From: Flavobacterium silvaticum
Lineage (GTDB): Bacteria; Bacteroidota; Bacteroidia; Flavobacteriales; Flavobacteriaceae
Length of the DNA: 64,000 nucleotides
NCBI RefSeq assembly: GCF_012911565.1
Contig: NZ_JAAMPU010000107.1
Coordinates: forward strand, 467,800-531,799
Direction: 5' to 3'
The position numbers and the translations under genes are program-made. The notes under the pieces were generated by a model. That model was not told where the DNA came from, searched no databases, and saw only the letters and a list, made by a program, of their open reading frames with translations. This document shows positions 7,465 to 16,028 of this stretch, piece after piece (the stretch's first letter is position 1; every line of letters begins with the position of its first letter).

Positions 7465-8538
7465 ATGAACAGATTACAGGCCAAGCTTGAAAAAATAGGC
7501 CGCGATCCAGTCAGTACTGCAAAAGCGGCAGGTCTGCGCTATTATGAATCGAGCCGCGACGGGATTTATCGTGTTGGTGAACAGGGGAAATTCCATTATA
7601 AAGATGAAGATGGCAATAAAATCACAAATCGGGAAGATTTGGAACGGATCGCCTCTCTGGTCATTCCACCCGCCTGGAAAAATGTATGGATCGCGCCAAA
7701 AGCAAACGCCCATTTACAGGTAACCGGATTCGATGCAAGAGGTCGAAAACAATATAGATATCATCCGGATTGGAACAAACTCCGGAACCAATCCAAATTT
7801 TTCAGGTTGCGTGATTTTGCCAAGGCATTGCCTTCTATCCGAAAGCAAGTCAGCAAAGATTTGAACCGAAAAGGTTTGCCGGCGGAAAAAGTAAAGGCGC
7901 TTGTAGTCCAATTGCTCGAACATACGAATATCAGGATCGGTAACGATGCCTACAGTAAGTTATACGGTTCGTTCGGATTGACGACACTTCGTGACCGACA
8001 CGTTTCAGGCGGAAACAACCAACTGTTTTTTGAATTCATCGGAAAAAAAGGCATCCGGCATAAAATAGCGCTTAAAAGCCCGAGGCTGATTCGATTGGTC
8101 AGAAAATGCCGCGAAATTCCCGGACAGGAACTTTTCCAATATCTGGATCACGATGGAAACCGGCACTCGCTCAATTCCGGCGACGTGAACGACTACATCA
8201 AAAGCTTGAGTGGACATGATTTCACTGCCAAGGATTTCCGGTGTTGGTTCGGATCGGTACTTGCTTTGGAACGTTTTCAGCAAATCGGCCCGGCAGAATC
8301 TGAATCGATTCTCAAAAAAAACATCAACCAGGTAATTGACGATGTCGCTGCTATTTTAGGGAATACACGAACGGTCTGCAAAAAATATTATGTGCACCCA
8401 ACAGTAATTTCCGCTTACGAAAAAAACCATATCGGCAAGTATTACGTACCTCAATCCAGAAGCCATTCGGGATTGACGCCAGAAGAAACGGCTCTTGTAA
8501 AATTGTTGAACAAAGAAGCCATAGCCACTGCACTATGA
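7465..8538 (+). CDS. DNA topoisomerase IB (poxvirus/bacterial type)
   Basis: A 357-residue type IB topoisomerase that relaxes supercoils by nicking one strand through a 3'-phosphotyrosine. The N-terminal domain (about 20-110) has the typical IPPAWKNVWIAP and ARGRKQYRYH segments. In the catalytic domain R157 (NIRIGND), the basic FIGKKG loop (about 191-196), R259 (DFRCWFGS) and Y309 (CKKYYVHP) occupy the catalytic positions. The family usually has TW-G after the second Arg; here it is CWFG. The stop overlaps the ATG of the next gene (ATGA), pointing to translational coupling. Confidence 0.94.
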   Translation: MNRLQAKLEKIGRDPVSTAKAAGLRYYESSRDGIYRVGEQGKFHYKDEDGNKITNREDLERIASLVIPPAWKNVWIAPKANAHLQVTGFDARGRKQYRYHPDWNKLRNQSKFFRLRDFAKALPSIRKQVSKDLNRKGLPAEKVKALVVQLLEHTNIRIGNDAYSKLYGSFGLTTLRDRHVSGGNNQLFFEFIGKKGIRHKIALKSPRLIRLVRKCREIPGQELFQYLDHDGNRHSLNSGDVNDYIKSLSGHDFTAKDFRCWFGSVLALERFQQIGPAESESILKKNINQVIDDVAAILGNTRTVCKKYYVHPTVISAYEKNHIGKYYVPQSRSHSGLTPEETALVKLLNKEAIATAL

Positions 8539-9182
8539 CCTACATCAAACACAAAATATTCATTCCTGCCTATAGCGTTTTGATTGTCCTTTACCTGTTA
8601 TTGGGTGTTGCCGCCTGTACACGTATGCAGTCTGAACCTGCCCAAACCGAGAATTCTCCGAGTATGGTTCCGACCGATGAAAATACGGTTATCGATGCCG
8701 GCAAACGGATTGGAAAAATCAGTATCGGAATGCCTGCAGAAGAATTATCTTTTTTAGGTGATCCGGATTTAGCCGATTCTGCAATGGGAAAATCCTGGCT
8801 CACATGGTACAGCAAAAATTCACATGCCGTAAGCGGGAAGTACGAGCTCAACATCTTTACTTCATACAGCGATCCGCAACTGACGCACAAACAAGTGCGT
8901 TGCGCCAGGGTTACTTCTCCGGATTTTCGCACCGCAAACGGAATATCGACGAATATTGACAGTAGCGCGATCTTTAAATTAAACCCAAAATTGAGATTTG
9001 TCGGGACTTACACAGAAAAAAGAAGCCTGCCTCCTATTGCGGTTTATGAAGACGATGTATCCGGAATTGCAATCGAGCTCGACCGATCGACGCAGAAAAC
9101 ATCAGCTGTAATCATTTTTTCCCCAAATCGTGGACTCATGCCGGATTATGGATATTTCCGCCCCGACCTGAAACGTGGATAA
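8535..9182 (+). CDS. Putative lipoprotein of unknown function
   Basis: A 215-residue protein with a long hydrophobic N-terminus (IPAYSVLIVLYLLLGVAAC) ending in a plausible lipobox VAAC, so an exported lipoprotein is likely. The rest (IGKISIGMPAEELSFLGDPD, then a beta-rich region) resembles small periplasmic domains with a KISIGMP-type motif, but I do not recognise a named family. The start ATG overlaps the topoisomerase stop by 4 bp. The coupling to a DNA enzyme is odd and may be only positional. Confidence 0.75.
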   Translation: MTYIKHKIFIPAYSVLIVLYLLLGVAACTRMQSEPAQTENSPSMVPTDENTVIDAGKRIGKISIGMPAEELSFLGDPDLADSAMGKSWLTWYSKNSHAVSGKYELNIFTSYSDPQLTHKQVRCARVTSPDFRTANGISTNIDSSAIFKLNPKLRFVGTYTEKRSLPPIAVYEDDVSGIAIELDRSTQKTSAVIIFSPNRGLMPDYGYFRPDLKRG

Positions 9183-9232
9183 CTTTTCAAAACTGGTCCG
9201 CAAACACACTTTACTCCTACTTTATTAACTGT

Positions 9233-9240
9233 TATATTTG
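9233..9240 (+). promoter_or_regulatory. -7 element of dnaX
   Basis: TATATTTG matches TAnnTTTG and lies 18 bp before the dnaX ATG. No clear TTG at the -33 position was found. Confidence 0.5.
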
Positions 9241-9258
9241 CGTTCAACTTTTGTTTGA

Positions 9259-10344
9259 ATGGAACAATTCGTCGTTTCGGCCCGCAAATACCGCCCGCAG
9301 ACCTTTAAGGATGTCATCGGCCAGAAAGCCATAACCAATACGCTGCTGAATGCTATCGAGAACAACCATCTCGCGTCGGCCCTATTGTTTACGGGCCCGC
9401 GCGGTGTCGGCAAAACGACCTGTGCCCGGATTCTCGCCCGAAAGATAAACCAACCCGGTTATGACGATCCGAACGAAGATTTTGCATTCAACGTTTTTGA
9501 ACTCGATGCCGCTTCGAATAATTCGGTTGACGACATCCGAAGCCTTATCGACCAGGTTCGCATTCCGCCACAAACCGGACAATATAAAGTATATATCATC
9601 GACGAGGTGCATATGCTCAGTTCGTCTGCTTTCAATGCGTTCCTGAAGACGTTGGAAGAACCGCCGAAACATGCGATTTTCATCCTTGCTACGACTGAAA
9701 AGCATAAAATACTCCCTACGATTCTTTCGCGTTGCCAGATTTTCGATTTCAAACGGATTACGGTTACCGATGCCAAGGAATATCTGGCCGAAGTCGCCAA
9801 AAGCCAGGGAATCGAAGCAGATGACGACGCCCTTCACATCATTGCTGAAAAAGCCGATGGGGCGATGCGCGATGCTTTGTCCATGTTCGACCGGGTAGTT
9901 TCATATAGCGGCAAGAATCTTACGGTACAGGCTGTAGCCGAAAACCTCAACGTCCTCGATTACGAAACCTACATAAAAGCAACCGATCTGATATTAGCCA
10001 ATGATATTCCCGGATTGCTGCTTTTCTATAATGACGTATTGTCAAGAGGCTTTGACGGACATCATTTTGTATCCGGTTTGGCATCGCACTTCCGCGATCT
10101 TTTGGTTTGCCAGACGCCAGCAACCCTTTCACTTTTGGAAAAAGGTGAAAAGGCACAAAAAAGCTACTCGGCACAATCTTTAAAGGCAAGCCGTGATTTT
10201 CTCCTGAAAGGAATCGAGATTGCCAATGAGTGCGATATGCGCTTCAAAGCCAGCCAGAACCAACGATTGCTTGTCGAACTTTGCCTCATGCAATTGGCCT
10301 CCATCACGTACGATGGAGAAAAAAAAAAGTTGACGGATTTATAA
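9259..10344 (+). CDS. dnaX: DNA polymerase III gamma/tau, zero-frame (gamma-like) product
   Basis: A 361-residue AAA+ clamp-loader subunit. Walker A GPRGVGKT (46-53), Walker B DEVH (115-118) and the SRC sensor motif (157-159) are present, followed by the AAA+ lid and the collar domain that forms the clamp-loader pentamer. The cysteine zinc knuckle found in many bacterial DnaX proteins between Walker A and B is absent here. The frame ends after EKKKLTDL, just past a run of ten A, while the rest of the gene continues without a break in the -1 frame. The zero-frame product would be a gamma-like ATPase; a -1 shift gives the long tau form of about 571 residues. Confidence 0.9.
   Translation: MEQFVVSARKYRPQTFKDVIGQKAITNTLLNAIENNHLASALLFTGPRGVGKTTCARILARKINQPGYDDPNEDFAFNVFELDAASNNSVDDIRSLIDQVRIPPQTGQYKVYIIDEVHMLSSSAFNAFLKTLEEPPKHAIFILATTEKHKILPTILSRCQIFDFKRITVTDAKEYLAEVAKSQGIEADDDALHIIAEKADGAMRDALSMFDRVVSYSGKNLTVQAVAENLNVLDYETYIKATDLILANDIPGLLLFYNDVLSRGFDGHHFVSGLASHFRDLLVCQTPATLSLLEKGEKAQKSYSAQSLKASRDFLLKGIEIANECDMRFKASQNQRLLVELCLMQLASITYDGEKKKLTDL
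10318..10329 (+). promoter_or_regulatory. Candidate slippery site in dnaX (A10 with A-AAA-AAG)
   Basis: The sequence is G followed by ten A and G. In the zero frame it reads GAA AAA AAA AAG, so its last seven bases are A-AAA-AAG (10323-10329), the same heptamer used for -1 frameshifting in E. coli dnaX. Slipping back one base joins the N-terminal frame to the tau-like C-terminal frame exactly. GGAG lies immediately upstream. No strong downstream hairpin was found. Confidence 0.7.
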
Positions 10345-10973
10345 TCCCACCTAAATTTTTCTACGACCGTGTGCTTGGAATCGCGGTAGATGCACCGGAA
10401 ATACTCGATATTCCGCAGGCTGAAACTATTGTAGTTGTCGGATCAGATTCGCCTGAAAATACAGCTGCAGTATCGGAACCGGAACCGATTCCCAAACAGG
10501 AAACTCCCGAACGCACAGGTGTTTCTGCGTTTTCATTATCCGCCATACGCGCCAAAAAAGAAATTGAGCAACAGCAAAAAGACCGCGTCATTGAACAACG
10601 TGCCGCATTGGTGGAAGATTTTTCCGAGACCGATATGCTGATCCAATGGAATAAATATGCACAACGCATGAGCGACAAGGGCCAGAAAATCATGGAATCG
10701 CTGATGCTGCTGCAAGATCCGAAACTCGAAGGATACACCGTTATACACGAACTTCCGAATGAGAGTGCAAAAATCGACTTTGAAAGCGGGCTACACGATT
10801 TGACCGGATATTTGCGAGGCAAACTGCACAATCACGATATTGCCATAAAACTGATTGTCAATGAGTCGATCGATAACCGTATGGCTTTTACACCCCAGGA
10901 CAGATACAATAGACTGACGCAAATCAATCCGGCGCTTGATGCTTTGAGACGGACGTTCGACCTTGATTTTTAG
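10330..10973 (+). CDS. dnaX: DNA polymerase III tau C-terminal extension (-1 frame of dnaX)
   Basis: This open frame continues dnaX after a -1 shift. It begins VDGFIIPPKFFYDR right at the slippery run. It holds a Pro/Glu-rich linker (about 50 residues), a helical stretch rich in KEIEQQQKDRV, and a globular C-terminal domain ending NPALDALRRTFDLDF, which is the conserved end of Bacteroidetes DnaX. In tau proteins this part contacts the polymerase and helicase. It has no plausible start of its own next to the junction. If the genome truly has ten A, tau needs frameshifting or transcript slippage; if it has eleven, gene and frame are continuous. The end overlaps the convergent TMEM175-type gene by 4 bp. 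Confidence 0.85.
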
Positions 10974-11578
10974 GGATTTTCCTTATGGTGTTTTTCTTCA
11001 ATTGAGGCTGTAATCTGTCTTTCGATACGCGAATCCGGAATCAGCCACATCAAGGCCACGAATGCATACACTGAAAGCGAAAGCCATTCATTGTAAAAAG
11101 ACAATACGATTCCAAGTATGTAAAGAGGTGGCGAAGAAAGTCCCTTATAATCTTTCCCGATAGCTTTTTTCAGTACCGAATCCTGGCCTTGGGATCTAAT
11201 GATTACGGTCTGCAGGATCCAATACGCCAAACCAGCCATCAGTAACGGAATGCCGTAAACGGTTAACGTCGATTTGGCAAAATGATTTTCACCCATCCAA
11301 TCTGTTGCGAATGGAACCAGGGAAAGCCAGAACAATAAGTGAAGATTGGCCCACAAAATCCTTCCGTTGACTCGCGAAACGCTGTGAAGCATATGGTGGT
11401 GGTTGTTCCAGTAAATTCCAACGTATATAAAACTTAGCACGTAACTGAGAAAAATTGGCGTCAGTTTGAGCAATGCCTCATACGTTGGTTCTTCGGGAAC
11501 TTTCAATTCCAAAACCATGATGGTGATGATGATGGCCAGCACACCATCGCTGAACGCCTCTAACCTCGCTTTGTTCAT
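10970..11578 (-). CDS. TMEM175/DUF1211 family membrane protein (putative K+ channel)
   Basis: A 202-residue membrane protein of about six helices. The N-terminal RLEAFSDGVLAIIITIMVLEL carries the FSDG signature of the TMEM175 family, whose bacterial members form tetrameric potassium-selective channels with an isoleucine/leucine filter in the first helix. The WNNHHHMLHSV segment is also typical. It is the last gene of the sixA-ppk1-ppx operon; its ATG overlaps the ppx stop by 4 bp. The link to polyphosphate, a polyanion that needs counter-ions, is suggestive but unproven. Confidence 0.85.
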   Translation of the reverse strand: MNKARLEAFSDGVLAIIITIMVLELKVPEEPTYEALLKLTPIFLSYVLSFIYVGIYWNNHHHMLHSVSRVNGRILWANLHLLFWLSLVPFATDWMGENHFAKSTLTVYGIPLLMAGLAYWILQTVIIRSQGQDSVLKKAIGKDYKGLSSPPLYILGIVLSFYNEWLSLSVYAFVALMWLIPDSRIERQITASIEEKHHKENP

Positions 11579-12465
11579 ATTTTATTGTAGTACATGGCTT
11601 TGATGATTCCGTCTGAAAGCCCGATTTTAGGTACATAAATATTTCTCGCACCGCTCCATTTCATCGCATTGATATAAATCTGGAGCGCCGGGATGATCAC
11701 GTCGGCACGGTCGGCGTTGAGGCCAAGATCCATGATACGCTGTTCGTAGGTAAGCGAATTCAACTGGGCATATTGCGCATTCAGGTACATGTAAGACAGC
11801 GGCTTTTCCTGTGTCTTGCCTGACATCTTGAAAATCTTGTTGATATTTCCGCCGGAACCAATCATGCTGATGTGGTCGTAATCTTCGGTAACTTCCTTGA
11901 TCCAATTTTCGATTTCATTCCAGATTTCAGCATCGACCATATTGTTGATGAAACGAACGGTTCCGATACGGAAGGAGCGTGAAGCCACAATCTTTCCGTT
12001 TGAGAACAATGAAAATTCGGTGCTTCCGCCTCCGACATCTACATACAGATAGGTCTGTTCATTCTTCAGCAGAAAATGTAGATCTGTAGTTGCGATGATG
12101 GCCGCTTCTTTTTTACCGTCGATGACCTCAATATCAATTCCCGATTCTTTTGAAATCCTGGCGATCACTTCGGACGCATTTTTCGCCTCTCGCATTGCCG
12201 AAGTCGCGCAGGCCATATACCGTTCGACTTTATGGACTTTCATCAGGAGCTTGTAAGCGGTCATGGCATCGATCATCCGTGTGATACTTTCCTCGGTAAT
12301 ATTTCCCGAGGTGAACACATCCTGTCCCAAACGAATCGGCACGCGGATCAATGAACTTTTGCTGAACTGGGTTTCTTTTCCTTTTTCCTCTACGATATTG
12401 GCAACCAGAAGTCTCATGGCATTCGAGCCAATATCTATAGCGGCGTATTTACGTATGTTGATCAA
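11575..12465 (-). CDS. Ppx/GppA family phosphatase (exopolyphosphatase-like)
   Basis: A 296-residue member of the actin-like ASKHA superfamily. The two phosphate-binding loops are clear: AAIDIGSNAMRL (DIGSN at 11-15) and YVDVGGGSTEF (143-150). The catalytic Glu region GKKEAA (about 117-122) and the SGGNINKIF loop follow. Members release terminal phosphate from polyphosphate or convert pppGpp to ppGpp. It lacks the C-terminal domains of long Ppx, as is normal for the short form. Its start overlaps the ppk1 stop by 4 bp, so synthesis and breakdown of polyphosphate are coupled in one operon. Confidence 0.93.
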   Translation of the reverse strand: MINIRKYAAIDIGSNAMRLLVANIVEEKGKETQFSKSSLIRVPIRLGQDVFTSGNITEESITRMIDAMTAYKLLMKVHKVERYMACATSAMREAKNASEVIARISKESGIDIEVIDGKKEAAIIATTDLHFLLKNEQTYLYVDVGGGSTEFSLFSNGKIVASRSFRIGTVRFINNMVDAEIWNEIENWIKEVTEDYDHISMIGSGGNINKIFKMSGKTQEKPLSYMYLNAQYAQLNSLTYEQRIMDLGLNADRADVIIPALQIYINAMKWSGARNIYVPKIGLSDGIIKAMYYNKI

Positions 12466-14615
12466 TCTGTCTTTTCGGTTTTAGATGGTATAGATGTAGG
12501 GGTAAGTATTTGTGGGTCTATGACTTCGACTCTTTCGCAATAATAATTATAGGTTTCTACCTGAGCACGGAAAATAGGATTTTCACCTCTCGGACGATAG
12601 ACGTTATCGAGTTTTTCCGAATGCAGGCGCGCCTTCACGTTTCCTTTCCAGCCGACTTCAAAGGTATCGATGATTTCCTTTTTGATGCTTTCGTCGTAAA
12701 TCGGGCAGGTCACTTCAACACGGGCATCGAGGTTTCGACGCATCATATCGGCCGAACCGATGAATACATCCCATTTGTTGTCGTTACAGAAAATAAAGAC
12801 ACGCACATGTTCGAGATAATTATCTACTATGCTGATGGCTTCGATATTGTCACTCATTCCCGGAATTCCCGGTATCAACGCACAGATTCCGCGTACCTGC
12901 AAACGTATCTTGACTCCGGCTTTACTCGCATCGTAGAGTTTATCGATCATGGGGTAGTCGGACAGGCTGTTCATTTTCATGCTGATCGATGCCGGACGAC
13001 CCAACGTCGCATTGAGTATTTCCCGATCGATCAGTTTATAGAATTTCGTACGTGTGTAATGAGGCGAAACGATGAGATGTTTGTATCTGTGGACGCGGTA
13101 ATTGACATCGAAAAAATCGAAAACCTTGACCACATCTTTCAGAATTTCCTGATGGCTTGTAAATAAAGTGACATCTGTGTAAATCCGGGCTGTATTCTCG
13201 TTGAAATTACCTGTGGATATAAAACCGGAACGCTGCATTTTTCCTTTATCGACACGTTCGACAACACAAATCTTGCTGTGGACTTTGAGTCCTTTGATCC
13301 CGAAAATAAGATGGATGCCTTCGGTCTGCATCTGTTCGGCGTAAGAGATATTGCTGGCTTCGTCAAAACGCGCCTGAAGTTCGATCTGGACAATGACTTT
13401 TTTACCGTTTTTGGCGGCATTGATCAGGGAACTGATAATTTGGGAATTCTTGGCCAGACGATACAACGTAATCCGGATCGATGTGACTTTTGGATCCAAA
13501 GCCGCTTCACGCAAAAATTTTATCAGGTAAGAAAATGACTGATACGGGGCGTAGACCAAATAATCTTTCGCCTGTATTTTCTGCATCATGCTTCCGTCAA
13601 GGCTTAATCCGTTGACCGGAAGCGGTGTTTTTTGCTTGTACAACAAATCGAAACGCCCGAGGTTCGGGAAATCCATATAATCGCGACGGTTGTGGTAGCG
13701 CCCGCCGGGAATGATGCTGTCGGTGGTTTCGATTCCCATATTCGTGAGGAAATACTTGAGCGTATCTTTCCCGATACTCTGGTCGTAAACAAAACGTACC
13801 ACTTCACCAATGCGTCTGTCCTTGACACTGCTCGCAATTTTTTCAAGCATACTCTTGCTCAGGTCGGAATCTATGTCCAATTCGGCATCACGCGTGATTT
13901 TGATCATATGGGCCTTGATGCTTTTGTAATCGAAGATGCTGAAGATGCTTCCGAGGTTATATCGGATCACATCGTCCAAAAGCATCACATATTGCTTATC
14001 GCCATCAGAAGGCAATACCACAAACCGATTGAGTTCGCGTGGCATTTCGATAATCGCGTAACGGACTTCTTTCCTCAGTTTTACGTGATCGAGAAGTGAC
14101 TTTTTCTCTTCCGGGTTCAGCACAAGTTTGACGGCCAAATATCCGTAGTTATCCTTGAGCAACGGGAATTCGGCCAAATCGTTAAGGATAATGGTAACGA
14201 GCCTCGGGCTTACTTTCTGGATGAAATAGTCTTTGACGAAATGTTCCTGTGACGGACTGATTTCGTGCTCATTGACAATAAAGATATTTTCTTTGGCCAA
14301 CTGGGATTCCACGACGTTAAGGATTCGGAGACTTTCTGATTGCTGGCGGATTACGATATCTGTAATATCGCGCATCAGCTGCTGTGCCGTAATCCCGACA
14401 AGCAATTTTTCACCGGTATCTCCGGACAGCACAAGCCTTCGGATGGCGGCAAAACGCACCCGGAAAAACTCGTCGAAATTGTTTGAGAATATGCCTATGA
14501 AACGAAGCCTGTCAAGCAATGGTACGGTTTCATCGGCGGCTTCCTGCAGAACGCGGGCATTGAAGGCCAGCCAGCTTTTCTCGCGGTCAATATACCTATA
14601 ATGGTTTGTGGTCAT
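12462..14615 (-). CDS. ppk1: Polyphosphate kinase 1
   Basis: A 717-residue enzyme that reversibly polymerises the gamma-phosphate of ATP into inorganic polyphosphate. All four PPK1 domains are present: N domain with YIDREKSWLAFNARVL and FSNNFDEFFRVR, head domain, and the two phospholipase-D-like catalytic domains. The phosphorylated His is H446 in GLKVHSKICV, and the arginine- and metal-binding IVQIELQARFDE and FIGSADMMRRNLD segments are intact. Length is standard. It overlaps sixA upstream by 20 bp and ppx downstream by 4 bp. Confidence 0.96.
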   Translation of the reverse strand: MTTNHYRYIDREKSWLAFNARVLQEAADETVPLLDRLRFIGIFSNNFDEFFRVRFAAIRRLVLSGDTGEKLLVGITAQQLMRDITDIVIRQQSESLRILNVVESQLAKENIFIVNEHEISPSQEHFVKDYFIQKVSPRLVTIILNDLAEFPLLKDNYGYLAVKLVLNPEEKKSLLDHVKLRKEVRYAIIEMPRELNRFVVLPSDGDKQYVMLLDDVIRYNLGSIFSIFDYKSIKAHMIKITRDAELDIDSDLSKSMLEKIASSVKDRRIGEVVRFVYDQSIGKDTLKYFLTNMGIETTDSIIPGGRYHNRRDYMDFPNLGRFDLLYKQKTPLPVNGLSLDGSMMQKIQAKDYLVYAPYQSFSYLIKFLREAALDPKVTSIRITLYRLAKNSQIISSLINAAKNGKKVIVQIELQARFDEASNISYAEQMQTEGIHLIFGIKGLKVHSKICVVERVDKGKMQRSGFISTGNFNENTARIYTDVTLFTSHQEILKDVVKVFDFFDVNYRVHRYKHLIVSPHYTRTKFYKLIDREILNATLGRPASISMKMNSLSDYPMIDKLYDASKAGVKIRLQVRGICALIPGIPGMSDNIEAISIVDNYLEHVRVFIFCNDNKWDVFIGSADMMRRNLDARVEVTCPIYDESIKKEIIDTFEVGWKGNVKARLHSEKLDNVYRPRGENPIFRAQVETYNYYCERVEVIDPQILTPTSIPSKTEKTD

Positions 14616-15099
14616 GTTTCAGGTCTCTAGGGAAAACGACGTGCCGGGTGCTTCCTTTCCCGATATCGCGCCATTGGTCCGCGTCAAAAGTAAGTGACAC
14701 GAGCCCGCAGGTCGCAACGTTTTCCACAAAAATATCCCCAAATTTATTCACAAAATCCGTAATAGCCTCATTGTGCCCGAAAAGCATAACATTATCGTAA
14801 ATATTGCTGATCGATTTTATCTGTTCTTCCAGATTTTTACGCTCGAACGTATACAATCCGTCCTTGTAGATGATGCTTTCGAGCGGACAAGACAGGTTTT
14901 GGGCGAAAATCATAGCCGTCTCCATCGCCCTACGCGCCGGACTGCTATATATGACAAAGGTTTTTGGTAATTCTTCTTTGAGGTTGGACGATACCAGATG
15001 GGCATCATGTATACCTCTCGATTGCAACGGGCGGTCAAAATCCCTGAGCGGTGCTTCCCAACTTGATTTGGCGTGGCGGACAAGAATCAGTGTCTTCAT
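14596..15099 (-). CDS. sixA: SixA-type phosphohistidine phosphatase
   Basis: A 167-residue histidine-phosphatase fold protein. The RHG-type motif LVRHAKSSW (R8, H9), the SSPARRAMETA segment and the second His in LFGHNEAITDF match SixA, which removes phosphate from histidine of phosphotransfer proteins in E. coli. It opens the operon sixA-ppk1-ppx-TMEM175; the 20-bp overlap with ppk1 implies coupled translation. The PPK1 intermediate is itself a phosphohistidine, so PPK1 is a possible substrate, though this is inference. Confidence 0.9.
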   Translation of the reverse strand: MKTLILVRHAKSSWEAPLRDFDRPLQSRGIHDAHLVSSNLKEELPKTFVIYSSPARRAMETAMIFAQNLSCPLESIIYKDGLYTFERKNLEEQIKSISNIYDNVMLFGHNEAITDFVNKFGDIFVENVATCGLVSLTFDADQWRDIGKGSTRHVVFPRDLKHDHKPL

Positions 15100-15370
15100 T
15101 TTTTTATTTTTTCTATATCCCTGAATTTAATCGTTTTTAATGGTACAGAAAAATTTAAAACCTGTTTTTTTCAGCAAAAACCATTTATTGCCCAGTGTGA
15201 AAGTATTGTCCCGATAAATTATAAACCGATTCGTACAATATTGAATTTCAGGCATAAAACGAAAAACGATATTGAATTGACATCAAAATGTTCAAATAGG
15301 CTTAAAATTTTGGTTTTTGTTAAAAAAGTTCGTTTACCGATTTTATAGGCCATTGATAGAAAAAATAAGG
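15100..15370. other. AT-rich intergenic region between divergent operons
   Basis: The stretch separates the start of sixA (minus strand) from the adhesin operon (plus strand). I see no gene or repeat in it; it is AT-rich regulatory DNA, with a promoter for the rightward operon at its right end. Confidence 0.5.
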
Positions 15371-15398
15371 TTTGCGGCACCCATTGTATTTACCTTTA
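15371..15398 (+). promoter_or_regulatory. Candidate promoter of the adhesin/T9SS operon
   Basis: TTTG (15371-15374), a 16-bp spacer and TACCTTTA (15391-15398) give a one-mismatch fit to the flavobacterial promoter. The leader to the first ATG would be about 55 nt. Confidence 0.5.
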
Positions 15399-15456
15399 GC
15401 AAGGTAACACCCAAAGCGTGTTGCGTTTAAAAAACTAAAAACAAAAACGTATTGAT

Positions 15457-16011
15457 ATGCCTCGAACTTTACATTCAATTTCGCGGGATAATTACATCAA
15501 AGCTGTAACAGGCCTTTTTGGATCCTATTTTCGGATAATGTTGCTGGCTGTATGTTGCGGATTATTCAACTCTTCCTGGTCACAAACCACTCCTGCCGCA
15601 CTGCCTATCGAGGAATTCCTTATTCTGAAACATGCCGAAAATCCTGAAATCACCGGACTTCTTCCGGTTGAGAAATTAATATCGGAAGTTCAGCCGGTAA
15701 TTTATGCCGAAAACGGTACCGTAAAAGTATTCGGATCTGATCCGGTTTGCCTGCAATCTTCGGCAGCACAACTTGCCTCTGTATTGCAAATGGGCCTTCC
15801 GGTTGAGAATGTAGAACTGATTACCGTTAAAATCAATACTATTTCAGATTTGAATACGCCGTTGAATCTTTCCTCCCTGGAAGGATTCGATTCGTTGAAA
15901 TATGTCCATGTCCTCAGTGAAGTTGATGCTCCTGCATCTGCCCTCGCCGCTTATGTACAAAATGCAACGCCGCAAACAGCCGTATTCTATTCTACCAAAC
16001 GCAATAATTAA
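15457..16011 (+). CDS. Secreted protein of unknown function, first gene of adhesin operon
   Basis: A 184-residue protein with a hydrophobic segment (IMLLAVCCGLFNSSWSQ) that ends in a likely signal peptidase I site about 43 residues in; the long n-region suggests the real start may be an internal codon closer to it. The mature part is mixed alpha/beta with no cysteine-rich or repeat pattern. I do not recognise a family. It lies 17 bp before the giant adhesin gene, so it is probably co-transcribed and may help its export or anchoring. Confidence 0.7.
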   Translation: MPRTLHSISRDNYIKAVTGLFGSYFRIMLLAVCCGLFNSSWSQTTPAALPIEEFLILKHAENPEITGLLPVEKLISEVQPVIYAENGTVKVFGSDPVCLQSSAAQLASVLQMGLPVENVELITVKINTISDLNTPLNLSSLEGFDSLKYVHVLSEVDAPASALAAYVQNATPQTAVFYSTKRNN

Positions 16012-16028
16012 CTAGCTGCCATTGATTT

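Noticed and set aside
13632..14099. Plus-strand frame of 155 codons opposite ppk1
   Set aside because: It is a codon-bias shadow of ppk1; the ppk1 frame has all family motifs.
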